Notes: generated by a model not told the origin, from the letters alone. Numbered from the stretch's first letter, positions 1 through 8,076 are shown. The stretch is DNA of 35,489 nucleotides from Lachnospiraceae bacterium (GCA_900757195.1 CAAEMZ010000012.1:1-35489); one strand, 5' to 3'. A program made the numbers and translations.

Positions 1-689
1 TGCGTGAATTTAAGGTGGAAGCCAACGTAGGTCAGCCACAGGTTGCATATAAAGAAACTTTTACAAAACCGGTTGAAGTTGACAGCAAATATGCTAAACA
101 GTCTGGTGGCCGTGGACAGTATGGTCACTGTAAAGTTAAATTCGAGCCTATGGATCCAAACGGTGAAGAAACATTCAAGTTTGAATCTACCGTTGTCGGC
201 GGTGCGATTCCGAAGGAATACATTCCAGCCGTTGGCGAAGGTATCGAAGAAGCAGCAAAAGCCGGTATCCTTGGTGGATTCCCTGTACTGGGTGTTCATG
301 CAAATGTATACGACGGTTCTTATCATGAAGTCGACTCCTCTGAAATGGCATTCCACATTGCAGGTTCCCTTGCATTCAAAGATGCTATGAAGAAAGGTAA
401 TCCGGTATTACTTGAGCCAATCATGAAAGTCGAAGTAACGATGCCTGAAGAATACATGGGTGATGTTATCGGTGATATCAACTCCCGTCGTGGACGTATC
501 GAAGGTATGGATGATATCGGCGGCGGTAAGATGGTTAAAGCTTATGTTCCGCTGGCAGAGATGTTCGGATACTCTACAGACCTTCGTTCCAAGACACAGG
601 GTCGTGGTAACTACTCCATGTTCTTTGAAAAATATGAACAGGTTCCAAAGAGTGTTCAGGAAAAACTTCTTTCCGCAAAAGAAAAATAA
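1..689 (+). CDS. fusA: Elongation factor G, C-terminal part (5' end outside window)
   Basis: This is the 3' end of the ribosomal translocase EF-G, the GTPase that moves tRNA and mRNA through the ribosome in the cytoplasm. The reading frame is open from the first base (first full codon at position 3, reading REFKVEANVG) to a TAA at 687-689, so about 228 residues remain of a roughly 690-residue protein. What is present corresponds to domains III/IV to V: the GGRGQYG stretch, the domain IV segment around PVLGV, and the domain V stretch MGDVIGDINSRRG, followed by the conserved KTQGRG loop. The GTPase domain lies upstream of the window. It is followed by tuf, as in the usual str operon. Identity is very secure; only the start is missing. 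Confidence 0.97.
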   Translation, partial: REFKVEANVGQPQVAYKETFTKPVEVDSKYAKQSGGRGQYGHCKVKFEPMDPNGEETFKFESTVVGGAIPKEYIPAVGEGIEEAAKAGILGGFPVLGVHANVYDGSYHEVDSSEMAFHIAGSLAFKDAMKKGNPVLLEPIMKVEVTMPEEYMGDVIGDINSRRGRIEGMDDIGGGKMVKAYVPLAEMFGYSTDLRSKTQGRGNYSMFFEKYEQVPKSVQEKLLSAKEK

Positions 690-735
690 TCAACAGAGTT
701 TCTGTTGTTAATGAATTGAAAACGTAAAAAGAGGC

Positions 736-764
736 TTGAATATCTGCATAAAATGCAATATAAT
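736..764 (+). promoter_or_regulatory. Sigma-A promoter for tuf
   Basis: TTGAAT at 736-741 and TATAAT at 759-764 are separated by exactly 17 bases, a near-consensus sigma-A promoter. It sits in the 130-base gap between fusA and tuf and would give tuf a transcript of its own besides read-through from the str operon. The +1 site would lie near 771, leaving a short leader of about 50 bases. Confidence 0.75.
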
Positions 765-819
765 CAAAGATAGCCGAAAATGACGCCCGAGGGGCATATA
801 TAAAAGGAGGACGCAAAAA

Positions 820-2007
820 ATGGCAAAAGCTAAGTTTGACAGAAGTAAGCCACATTGTAACATTGGTACAATCGGTCACGTTGACCACGGTAAAACAACT
901 TTAACAGCTGCAATCACTAGAGTATTAGCAGAAAGAGTTGCCGGTAACGAAAAAGTAGATTTCGAAAATATCGATAAAGCTCCGGAAGAAAGAGAACGTG
1001 GTATCACAATCTCTACAGCACACGTTGAATACCAGACAGAAAAACGTCACTATGCACACGTTGACTGCCCAGGACATGCCGATTATGTAAAGAACATGAT
1101 CACAGGTGCTGCTCAGATGGATGGTGCTATCCTCGTTGTTGCTGCAACTGATGGTGTTATGGCTCAGACAAAAGAACATATCTTACTTTCCCGTCAGGTA
1201 GGTGTTCCTTACATCGTTGTATTCATGAACAAATGTGATATGGTAGACGATGAAGAATTACTTGAATTAGTAGAAATGGAAATCACAGAACAGCTTGAAG
1301 AATATGAATTCAATGACTGTCCGATCATCAAAGGTTCCGCTTTAAAAGCTCTTGAAGATCCAATGGGCGAATGGGGCGACAAGATCATGGAACTTATGGA
1401 TACAGTAGATACCTATATCCCAGACCCACAGCGTGCTACAGACCAGCCGTTCCTTATGCCAGTCGAAGACGTTTTCTCTATCACAGGCCGTGGTACAGTT
1501 GCTACAGGCCGTGTAGAGCGTGGTGTTCTTCACATCAACGAGGAAGTTGAAATCGTTGGTATCAAAGAAGAAACACGTAAAGTTGTTGTAACTGGTATCG
1601 AAATGTTCCGTAAACTTCTTGACGAAGCTCAGGCTGGTGATAACATCGGTTGCTTACTTCGTGGTGTTCAGAGAACTGAAATCGAAAGAGGACAGGTTCT
1701 TGCAAAACCAGGCAGTGTACATCCACACAAAAAATTCACAGCTCAGGTTTACGTATTAACAAAAGATGAAGGTGGACGTCATACTCCTTTCTTCAACAAC
1801 TACAGACCTCAGTTCTACTTCAGAACAACAGATATCACAGGTGTGATCAACCTTCCAGAAGGCACAGAAATGTGTATGCCTGGTGATAACGTAGAAATGA
1901 CTATTGAACTGATCCATCCAATCGCTATGGAACAGGGTCTTACTTTCGCTATCCGTGAGGGTGGACGTACTGTAGGATCAGGACGTGTTGCTACAATCAT
2001 CGAATAA
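820..2007 (+). CDS. tuf: Elongation factor Tu
   Basis: EF-Tu is the GTPase that carries aminoacyl-tRNA to the ribosomal A site. The 395-residue product is of normal length. Visible GTPase motifs are the P-loop GHVDHGKT (residues 19-26), DCPGHADY (G3) and NKCD (G4). The EF-Tu beta-barrel domains II and III follow and end with the usual GGRTVGSGRV segment. An AAAGGAGG ribosome binding site ends 9 bases before the ATG. The gene has its own promoter (736-764) and is closed by a strong terminator (2077-2105). Elsewhere in Firmicutes rpsJ often follows directly; here a cobalamin-riboswitch operon does. Confidence 0.99.
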   Translation: MAKAKFDRSKPHCNIGTIGHVDHGKTTLTAAITRVLAERVAGNEKVDFENIDKAPEERERGITISTAHVEYQTEKRHYAHVDCPGHADYVKNMITGAAQMDGAILVVAATDGVMAQTKEHILLSRQVGVPYIVVFMNKCDMVDDEELLELVEMEITEQLEEYEFNDCPIIKGSALKALEDPMGEWGDKIMELMDTVDTYIPDPQRATDQPFLMPVEDVFSITGRGTVATGRVERGVLHINEEVEIVGIKEETRKVVVTGIEMFRKLLDEAQAGDNIGCLLRGVQRTEIERGQVLAKPGSVHPHKKFTAQVYVLTKDEGGRHTPFFNNYRPQFYFRTTDITGVINLPEGTEMCMPGDNVEMTIELIHPIAMEQGLTFAIREGGRTVGSGRVATIIE

Positions 2008-2076
2008 GACATTGAGCATTTAGCGATATATAATATAAAAGTACCTCTGCGGTACATTGTACTCAAACGTAAGATA

Positions 2077-2105
2077 CCCCAAAGACTTCGGTCTTTGGGG
2101 TTTTT
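2077..2105 (+). terminator. Intrinsic terminator after tuf
   Basis: A perfect 10-bp stem (2077-2086 paired with 2091-2100) closes a TTCG tetraloop and is followed by a T-run. This is a textbook rho-independent terminator. It separates the str operon from the cobalamin operon, whose promoter starts four bases further on. Confidence 0.96.
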
Positions 2106-2108
2106 CTG

Positions 2109-2137
2109 TTGCGCGCATAGAAAAAATGTGCTATATT
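2109..2137 (+). promoter_or_regulatory. Sigma-A promoter of the cobalamin operon
   Basis: TTGCGC at 2109-2114 and TATATT at 2132-2137 are spaced by 17 bases. The predicted start near 2144 lies just upstream of the cobalamin riboswitch, so the whole aptamer would be transcribed. No other good promoter was seen before the first gene at 2517. Confidence 0.7.
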
Positions 2138-2160
2138 GATAATAATTGAATAAATAACGA

Positions 2161-2340
2161 TAGGTGTCAGATGGAAATATTTTTCAGATCTGGTGAAAAG
2201 GGAAACAGGTGAGAATCCTGTACGAACTCGTCACTGTATTTAGGGAGCAGAGGCCGAAGAATCACTGGGAAACCGGGAAGATGGCGGAAGCGATGATCTA
2301 TGAGCCAGGAGACCTGCCTATGGTTGTACGGGAATTTTGA
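2161..2340 (+). ncRNA. Cobalamin (B12) riboswitch
   Basis: The core shows the conserved pieces of the B12 aptamer in the right order: the opening stretch at 2161, GGGAA followed by a GGTG-AGAATCC-type element (about 2201-2219), a TCACTGT segment (2231-2237), an ACTGGGAAACCGGGAAG internal arm, and the B12 box AGCCAGGAGACCTGCC at 2303-2318. It precedes a B12-related operon, which supports the call. Cobalamin binding would be expected to lower expression of the genes downstream. Bases 2341-2516 should hold the expression platform, but I could not resolve it: there is only a weak A/T hairpin near 2391-2410, and no clear terminator or SD-sequestering stem. Confidence 0.93.
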
Positions 2341-2516
2341 TTCCAGGCCACGAGTCATTGGCTGTACATATGAAAAGCCGTCTGAAAAAAGCAGTTTTTC
2401 ATTTTACAGTCCATTTGCATCGCCGCAGATGGATTCTTTATTGTGGTATCCATTTTTATCTGGAAGAAAAGTTTTCGGGCTTTATTCACAAATATCAGAA
2501 AAATGGAGGAAGCAAA

Positions 2517-3740
2517 ATGAAAAAAAGAGCAGCGGCATTATTGACAGCAGCCCTTGTGGGAACGATGATTCTTACAGGCTGTGGAAACAAAGAGACGGCG
2601 GAAACGAAACAGAAGGAAGAAACCTCTGTTCAGGAAACAACCGTTTCAACTGAGACGGCGGCAAATCCGGATCAGGAAGCGGCAGACCGGGCAGCAGCAT
2701 TGATTGATGCCATTTATGTACAGGAGCGGACCGATGACACAGACGCTCAGTGTGCAGAAGCAAAGAAAGCGTGGGACGCATTGACAGACGAACAGAAAGA
2801 ATTAGTGGCGGGAGAATTTGCAGATCCGGATTATTTCGGGAGAGATACCGGCGATGCATCGAAGGATGACCCGCGGAATCAGGATGAAATTGGTGAAAAT
2901 GAACTTTTAGTTGTCAGCTTCGGTACTTCCTTTAATGACAGCCGTGTTGCTGATATTAAGGGCATTGAAGATGCACTTCAGGCGGCAAACCCGGATTGGT
3001 CTGTGCGAAGAGCATTTACGGCTCAGATCATCATTAATCATATCCAGGCCCGTGATGGCGAGAAGATTGATAATATGCAGCAGGCCATGGAGCGCGCGGT
3101 GGCAAATGGTGTGAAAAATCTGGTTATACAGCCGACACACTTAATGCACGGCGCCGAATATGATGAACTTATGGAAGTTGTCGAGGCATACAGAGATAAG
3201 TTTGAATCTGTAAAGGTTGCTGAACCGATGCTCGGTGAAGTGGGGGTAGATGCAGCGGCTGTTAACGATGACAAAGCTGTTGTTGCAGAAGCAGTGACTG
3301 CGGAAGCTGTGAAAGATGCCGGCTATGACAGTCTGGAAGCGGCGAAAGAAGACGGCGCTGCATTTGTGCTCATGGGACATGGGACAAGCCATACGGCGAA
3401 GGTGTCCTACAGCCAGATGCAGGCTCAGATGTCTGTATTAGGTTATGATAATGTCTTTATCGGAACGGTTGAAGGAAATCCCGAAGAAACATCCTGTGAA
3501 GCCGTTATTGATGCCGCATCAGCCGCCGGATATAAAAAGATCATTCTTCGTCCGCTGATGGTTGTTGCCGGTGATCATGCGAATAATGACATGGCAGGCG
3601 AGGATGAGGATTCATGGAAAAGCATGTTTATTGCCTCCGGAAAATTTGACAGCATAGATTCTCAGATTACCGGTCTGGGTTCCATCAGGGCAATACAGGA
3701 ACTCTATGTTGCTCATACGGCAGCAGCTATGAATGAATAA
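2517..3740 (+). CDS. cbiK: Lipoprotein sirohydrochlorin cobaltochelatase (CbiK family)
   Basis: CbiK inserts Co2+ into sirohydrochlorin in the anaerobic B12 pathway; some CbiK proteins are extracytoplasmic. The start at 2517 is chosen because GGAGG precedes it at 2505-2509 and the protein then begins with a lipoprotein signal (LTGC, lipidated Cys22). A longer open frame back to 2337 has no such support. The 407 residues hold a Thr/Glu-rich linker (about 23-50), a short helical segment with an AxDALTDEQK motif seen in Gram-positive surface proteins (about 51-103), and the chelatase domain (about 117-407). Candidate metal-site histidines are His208/His211 (PTHLMHG), His288/His292 (MGHGTSH) and His354 in AGDHANND. 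It is the first gene after the B12 riboswitch. Chelatase family is secure; the true metal and substrate at the cell surface are inference. Confidence 0.9.
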   Translation: MKKRAAALLTAALVGTMILTGCGNKETAETKQKEETSVQETTVSTETAANPDQEAADRAAALIDAIYVQERTDDTDAQCAEAKKAWDALTDEQKELVAGEFADPDYFGRDTGDASKDDPRNQDEIGENELLVVSFGTSFNDSRVADIKGIEDALQAANPDWSVRRAFTAQIIINHIQARDGEKIDNMQQAMERAVANGVKNLVIQPTHLMHGAEYDELMEVVEAYRDKFESVKVAEPMLGEVGVDAAAVNDDKAVVAEAVTAEAVKDAGYDSLEAAKEDGAAFVLMGHGTSHTAKVSYSQMQAQMSVLGYDNVFIGTVEGNPEETSCEAVIDAASAAGYKKIILRPLMVVAGDHANNDMAGEDEDSWKSMFIASGKFDSIDSQITGLGSIRAIQELYVAHTAAAMNE

Positions 3741-3743
3741 ATT

Positions 3744-3812
3744 TAAAAGAATCATATTCTTTTAGTCGGAGACCTGTGCATGGAGAGCAGATACTTCCCG
3801 TGTACAGGTCTC
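3744..3812 (+). repeat. Two intercistronic hairpins between cbiK and the next gene
   Basis: Two separate inverted repeats occupy the 102-base gap. The first is a perfect 9-bp A/T stem with a 3-base loop (3744-3752 with 3756-3764). The second has 11 of 12 paired positions (3769-3780 with 3801-3812) and a 20-base loop. Neither is followed by a T-run, so they are more likely mRNA-processing or stability elements, or partial attenuators, than full terminators. Confidence 0.6.
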
Positions 3813-3842
3813 AAAATATTGGAAAGGAATACGGACATAAAA

Positions 3843-4739
3843 ATGAAGAAAAAAAATCTTAAATTATTGTGGATGGTTATGGTTGTCGGCGCACTCCTTG
3901 GCGGATGCGGTGGAAAAGAAAGTCAGCCGGCAGCAGATTCTGCGGAGAAAACAACGACATCAGTGCAGGAAACCGCTTCAGAAGCACAGGAAACCGTTCA
4001 GGCGGCCGCTTTAGAGGACGGTGTGTATTCGGCAGATTTTGATACGGACAGCGGGATGTTCCATGTAAGTGAAGCCTGTGACGGGAAAGGCACCCTGACT
4101 GTAAAAGACGGAAAGATGACGATCCATATATCGCTGTCATCTAAAAATATCGTGAATTTATTCCCGGGACTTGCTGCGGATGCGGAAAAAGAGGATGCCG
4201 GGATTCTTCAGCCGACAATCGATACGGTGACTTACAGTGACGGCATCACCGAAGAGGTACACGGATTTGATGTTCCGGTTCCTGCATTGGATGAGGAATT
4301 TGATCTGGCGCTGCTTGGAACGAAAGGAAAGTGGTATGACCACAAAGTCAGCGTTTCCAATCCGGAAAAGTCTGAGCCGGAAGAAGGTGCAGACGCAGCG
4401 GCAGCAGCACATGCGGATTTGGAAGACGGCGAATATACCATTGATGTCACATTAAAGGGCGGCAGCGGAAAATCTACAATAGTTTCCCCGGCGGCGCTGT
4501 CCGTAAGAGACGGTCAGGCCTGTGCCCGTATTGAATGGAGCAGCCCGAATTACGATTATATGAAAATCGGGGATGAAACGTATTATCCGGTAAATGACGA
4601 TGGAAATTCTGTTTTTGAAATTCCGGTGTCTGTATTCAATGAAGCGATGGAAGTTGTGGCGGACACAACGGCGATGGGAAATCCTCATGAGATTTCATAT
4701 ACATTAACATTTGATTTAGATTCAGCAGAGAAGGAATAA
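3843..4739 (+). CDS. Lipoprotein with two related beta-rich domains, cobalamin operon
   Basis: A 298-residue surface lipoprotein: signal peptide with lipobox LGGC (Cys22), a low-complexity linker to about residue 55, then two domains that look like divergent copies of each other (about 57-175 and 192-293). Both open with LEDGxY and both close with an Fx(V/I)PV... strand pair; the second has the WSSPNYDYMKIGDETYYPV segment. The pattern is reminiscent of NEAT-like ligand-binding domains of Gram-positive heme uptake, but I cannot assign a Pfam family. Position between the cobaltochelatase and the B12-type ABC importer suggests it binds a corrinoid, tetrapyrrole or metal and passes it on; that is inference. 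The start at 3843 gives the signal peptide; GGAAAGGA lies 14 bases upstream, a slightly long spacing. Confidence 0.75.
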   Translation: MKKKNLKLLWMVMVVGALLGGCGGKESQPAADSAEKTTTSVQETASEAQETVQAAALEDGVYSADFDTDSGMFHVSEACDGKGTLTVKDGKMTIHISLSSKNIVNLFPGLAADAEKEDAGILQPTIDTVTYSDGITEEVHGFDVPVPALDEEFDLALLGTKGKWYDHKVSVSNPEKSEPEEGADAAAAAHADLEDGEYTIDVTLKGGSGKSTIVSPAALSVRDGQACARIEWSSPNYDYMKIGDETYYPVNDDGNSVFEIPVSVFNEAMEVVADTTAMGNPHEISYTLTFDLDSAEKE

Positions 4740-4744
4740 ATAAG

Positions 4745-5896
4745 ATGGTAAAGAAAAAATGGTATTTTCTTTTCTTTAGTATGGTATTCATGACCTTTCT
4801 GGTATCCTGTGCAAAAACAGAGGATACCGGAAAAGCGCCGGGAGATACCGATATCAGTCCGTCGCTTGTTTACGACTGTAGAATGGAACTGGATTATGCA
4901 GAAGAATTTACAGTGGATTATTATGATGGCGGCTATGCGCTGATAACGATATCAGAGGGCAGCCGTTTTTTGATTGTACCGGAAAATGCACCGATACCGG
5001 AGAAGCTCGATGGAGATATTGTTATTTTGCAGCAGCCGATAGATCATATCTATCTGGTGGCTACGGCGGTTATGGATATGTTTCAGTCGCTGAACGGCCT
5101 GGATACCATCCGATTGTCGGGAACAAAGGCGGAAAACTGGTATGTGGAAGGGGCAAAAGCGGCCATGGATCGGGGGGATATGCTCTATGCCGGCAAATAT
5201 AATGCGCCGGATTATGAGCGGATACTGGCAGAAAACTGTAAGCTTGCCATTGAGAACACGATGATCGGCCATGCGCCGGAAGTCCGTGAAAAGCTGGAAA
5301 GCTTCGGAATTCCTGTATTCGTGGACTATTCCAGCTATGAAAAACATCCGCTGGGCCGGACGGAATGGGTGAAACTTTACGGGACACTGCTCGGTAAAAC
5401 GGAGGAGGCGCAAAAAGCCTTCAATGCGCAGAAGAAGATTCTGGAAGAAATTTCCGGTCAGGAAAATACCGGGAAGACGGTGGCCTATTTTTATATAACG
5501 ACTAACGGAACGGTAAATGTGCGGAAATCTTCAGATTATGTGCCGAAAATGATTGAACTGGCCGGGGGAAAATACATCTTCGGGAATCTCGGGGATGACG
5601 GCAGCAGGTCGTCATCGGTAAATATGCAGATGGAAGAATTCTATGCCACAGCAAAGGATGCCGATTATTTAATCTATAACAGTACCATTGACGGAGAGCT
5701 TCAGACGGTGGACCAGCTTCTTGGAAAGTGTGATCTTCTGAAGGATTTTAAAGCGGTGAAAGAGGGCAATGTATGGTGCGCTTCCGGTGATTTTTATCAG
5801 GCGTCGATGTCTCTCGGAACCTTTATTTCGGACGTCCATCAGATGCTTCTATATGGAAAGGATGCATCGACGGTATATATATATCCGCTGGCATAA
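4745..5896 (+). CDS. ABC transporter substrate-binding lipoprotein (BtuF/FepB type)
   Basis: A 383-residue periplasmic-binding-protein-type lipoprotein (Peripla_BP_2 class) that would capture the ligand outside the membrane and deliver it to the permease at 5916. It has a signal peptide and lipobox LVSC with lipidated Cys22. The body shows the expected plan: an N-terminal lobe with a run like VATAVMDMFQSLNGLDTI, a connecting helix around LLGKTEEAQKAFN, and a C-terminal lobe with LIYNSTIDG. Members of this class bind siderophores, heme or cobalamin; the B12 riboswitch upstream favours a corrinoid. The gene starts 5 bases after the preceding stop, with its SD inside the end of that gene. Confidence 0.88.
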   Translation: MVKKKWYFLFFSMVFMTFLVSCAKTEDTGKAPGDTDISPSLVYDCRMELDYAEEFTVDYYDGGYALITISEGSRFLIVPENAPIPEKLDGDIVILQQPIDHIYLVATAVMDMFQSLNGLDTIRLSGTKAENWYVEGAKAAMDRGDMLYAGKYNAPDYERILAENCKLAIENTMIGHAPEVREKLESFGIPVFVDYSSYEKHPLGRTEWVKLYGTLLGKTEEAQKAFNAQKKILEEISGQENTGKTVAYFYITTNGTVNVRKSSDYVPKMIELAGGKYIFGNLGDDGSRSSSVNMQMEEFYATAKDADYLIYNSTIDGELQTVDQLLGKCDLLKDFKAVKEGNVWCASGDFYQASMSLGTFISDVHQMLLYGKDASTVYIYPLA

Positions 5897-5915
5897 TAAA
5901 GGAGTATTCGAATTC

Positions 5916-6941
5916 ATGAACAGGGACAGAAATAAAATAATAAGATATACGGTGTCTTTTATTCTTCTGGGAATTGCGCTGCTTTTATTCCTTGGATGGA
6001 ATATCTGTGCCGGAAGCGTTTCCGTATCACTGTCGGATATTTTAAAGAGTGTGGCGGGACAGGAAATCGAGGCCACTGCGGAAAGCATCCTGTGGGAAAT
6101 CCGTATGCCCAGGGCGCTGACGGCGGCCATCCTCGGCGGAGCGCTGGCCCTTTCCGGTTATCTGCTCCAGACATTTTTCCATAATCCTATTGCCAGTCCT
6201 TTTGTACTCGGAATTTCATCCGGTGCGAAGCTGGTCGTAGCGCTGGTGATGGTTTTCGCCTTCGGACATGCGGCGAAGGTCAGTTCGGTGATATTAATCA
6301 GCGCAGCCTTTGTCGGGGCGATGATTTCTATGGGTTTTGTTTTGCTGATATCAAAAAAAGTAGAGCAGATGTCCATGCTGGTCGTCAGCGGCGTGATGAT
6401 CGGCTATATCTGTTCGGCGGTGACGGATCTGGTCGTGACCTTTGCGGAGGATGCGGATATCGTGAATCTTCATAACTGGTCGAAGGGCAGCTTTTCCGGG
6501 GTGACCTGGGACAATGTGGCCGTGATTGCCGTGGTCGTTTTTTTTGTATCTGTGATGGTGTTTTTTATGTCCAAACCGATGAGCGCCTATCAGCTCGGGG
6601 AGGCCTATGCTTCCAATATGGGAATTAATATCCGATGGCTTCGGTCGATGCTTGTGATTTTATCCAGTATTTTATCCGCTTGTGTCACAGCCTTTGCCGG
6701 TCCGGTTTCCTTTGTTGGAATTGCTGTGCCTCATCTGGTAAAACAGTTGATGCATACGTCGAAACCGATTCTAATGATTCCGGGCTGTTTTCTCGGGGGC
6801 AGTGTCTGCTGTCTGTTTTGTGATCTGCTGGCGCGGACAATGTTTGCGCCGACGGAGCTCAGCATCAGCACAGTGACCGCTTTTTTTGGCGCGCCGGTGG
6901 TTATTTTTATTCTGCTCCGGCGTCAGAAGGAGAGAAATTAA
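5916..6941 (+). CDS. ABC transporter permease, FecCD/BtuC family
   Basis: A 341-residue polytopic membrane protein (about 10 hydrophobic segments) of the FecCD/BtuC family, the channel of the importer. Family signatures are ALSGYLLQTFFHNPIASP with LGISSGA soon after (about residues 70-100), and the AVPHLVKQL segment facing the ATPase. The start at 5916 follows AAAGGAG with an 11-base gap and yields a normal N-terminal transmembrane helix; the open frame to 5769 overlaps the previous gene and is not used. Expected to work as a dimer with the ATPase encoded next. The likely substrate is cobalamin or a cobalamin precursor from context. Confidence 0.92.
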   Translation: MNRDRNKIIRYTVSFILLGIALLLFLGWNICAGSVSVSLSDILKSVAGQEIEATAESILWEIRMPRALTAAILGGALALSGYLLQTFFHNPIASPFVLGISSGAKLVVALVMVFAFGHAAKVSSVILISAAFVGAMISMGFVLLISKKVEQMSMLVVSGVMIGYICSAVTDLVVTFAEDADIVNLHNWSKGSFSGVTWDNVAVIAVVVFFVSVMVFFMSKPMSAYQLGEAYASNMGINIRWLRSMLVILSSILSACVTAFAGPVSFVGIAVPHLVKQLMHTSKPILMIPGCFLGGSVCCLFCDLLARTMFAPTELSISTVTAFFGAPVVIFILLRRQKERN

Positions 6942-6944
6942 GGA

Positions 6945-8039
6945 ATGAAAGATTATTATTTTTATGCGGAGGGACTGGTCGTCGGTTATCAGGGAAAACC
7001 GATTGTCAGAGATATTCATATTCGTCTCAGGCAGGGGGAAATTCTTACGTTGATCGGTCCGAACGGTGCGGGAAAGTCGACCGTTTTAAAAAGCATCGCA
7101 AAGCAGCTCTCACCTCTGGAAGGAACGATCCGGATTGGGGGAGAATCTCTGGATGAGATACATGGAGATGCTCTGGCGCGAAAAATGGCGGTGGTATTTA
7201 CAGAACGTATTCATTCGGAATTGATGACCTGTGAAGATGTGGTAGCTACGGGACGTTACCCGTATACAGGCAAATTCGGTATTTTATCCAAAGCGGATTA
7301 CCGGGTTGTAGACGAAGCGATGCGTCTGGTTCATGTGGAGGAACTTAAGGGACAGAATTTTGCAAAAATCAGCGACGGCCAGCGGCAGCGGGTGATGCTG
7401 GCACGGGCGCTGGCTCAGGAACCGGAGATTCTGCTTCTCGATGAGCCGACCTCCTATCTGGACGTAAAATATAAACTGGAATTTCTGACGGTTCTTCAGG
7501 AAATGACACGAAAAAAGAAGCTGACAGTCATTATGTCTCTGCATGAGCTGGATATGGCCCAGCGGATATCGGACCGGATTCTTTGTATCGGGCGCAGCCA
7601 CTGTGTGGAAAAGTTTGGAAGGCCAGAGAAGATTTTTACTTCCGGTTATATCCGCCGGCTGTTCGGAATGACCGCCGGAAATTTTGATGAGGGCAGCGGT
7701 ATGATGGAGCTGGAAGGGCCGAAGGGCAGACCGGAAGTGTTTGTAATCGCCGGAAATGGTACGGGACGGCATGTTTTCCGGAAACTTCAGCGGTCCGGAA
7801 TCCCTTTTGTGACGGGGATTCTTTATAGAAACGATATCGACTATCCGACGGCGGAGGCGCTGGCGGTGCAGGTCATTGCATCGGAGGCCTTTGAGGAGGT
7901 TCCGGAGGAACAAATCCGCGAGGCCAGGCAGTGGATGGACCGCTGTGACCGGGTGATCTGCTGCCGTGAGAATTTTGGAACGTGGGACCGGGCCAATGCA
8001 GCGCTCCGGACCTATGCCAAAGAAAGCGGCAAACTGTAA
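6945..8039 (+). CDS. ABC transporter ATP-binding protein with C-terminal extra domain
   Basis: ATPase that powers the importer above. Motifs: Walker A GPNGAGKST (residues 38-46), a variant signature ISDGQ (142-146, with Asp in place of the usual Gly), Walker B ILLLDEP (162-168), D-loop SYLD, and the H-loop His200. BtuD/FecE proteins normally end near residue 255; this one runs on to 364. The extra part (about 262-364) starts with a strand and glycine turn (VFVIAGNGTGRHVFRKL), as in a Rossmann-like fold, and ends with a segment rich in Arg, Cys and Asn. I do not recognise its activity. The ATG is 3 bases after the permease stop, with AAGGA as SD. A terminator follows directly. Confidence 0.92.
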   Translation: MKDYYFYAEGLVVGYQGKPIVRDIHIRLRQGEILTLIGPNGAGKSTVLKSIAKQLSPLEGTIRIGGESLDEIHGDALARKMAVVFTERIHSELMTCEDVVATGRYPYTGKFGILSKADYRVVDEAMRLVHVEELKGQNFAKISDGQRQRVMLARALAQEPEILLLDEPTSYLDVKYKLEFLTVLQEMTRKKKLTVIMSLHELDMAQRISDRILCIGRSHCVEKFGRPEKIFTSGYIRRLFGMTAGNFDEGSGMMELEGPKGRPEVFVIAGNGTGRHVFRKLQRSGIPFVTGILYRNDIDYPTAEALAVQVIASEAFEEVPEEQIREARQWMDRCDRVICCRENFGTWDRANAALRTYAKESGKL

Positions 8040-8040
8040 A

Positions 8041-8076
8041 GGGGCTGAAAATCAGATTTTCAGTCCTCTTTTTTTT
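8041..8076 (+). terminator. Intrinsic terminator of the cobalamin operon
   Basis: A hairpin with an 8-bp CTGAAAAT/ATTTTCAG core, extended by G·U and G-C pairs at its base and closing a 3-base loop, is followed by eight Ts (8069-8076). It begins one base after the ATPase stop codon and ends the cobalamin operon. Confidence 0.9.

Noticed and set aside
2337..2516. 60-codon upstream extension of CbiK
   Set aside because: The extension lies in the riboswitch expression region, has no SD and would place the lipoprotein signal peptide in the middle of the protein; the ATG at 2517 has a good SD.
3764..3780. Second cobalamin riboswitch suggested by a B12-box-like stretch
   Set aside because: The match has a gap and a change, and the 150-200 bases that should hold the aptamer are cbiK coding sequence.
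7284..7913. Minus-strand ORF of 209 codons opposite the ABC ATPase
   Set aside because: Antisense shadow of motifs that are clear on the plus strand; no start signal.
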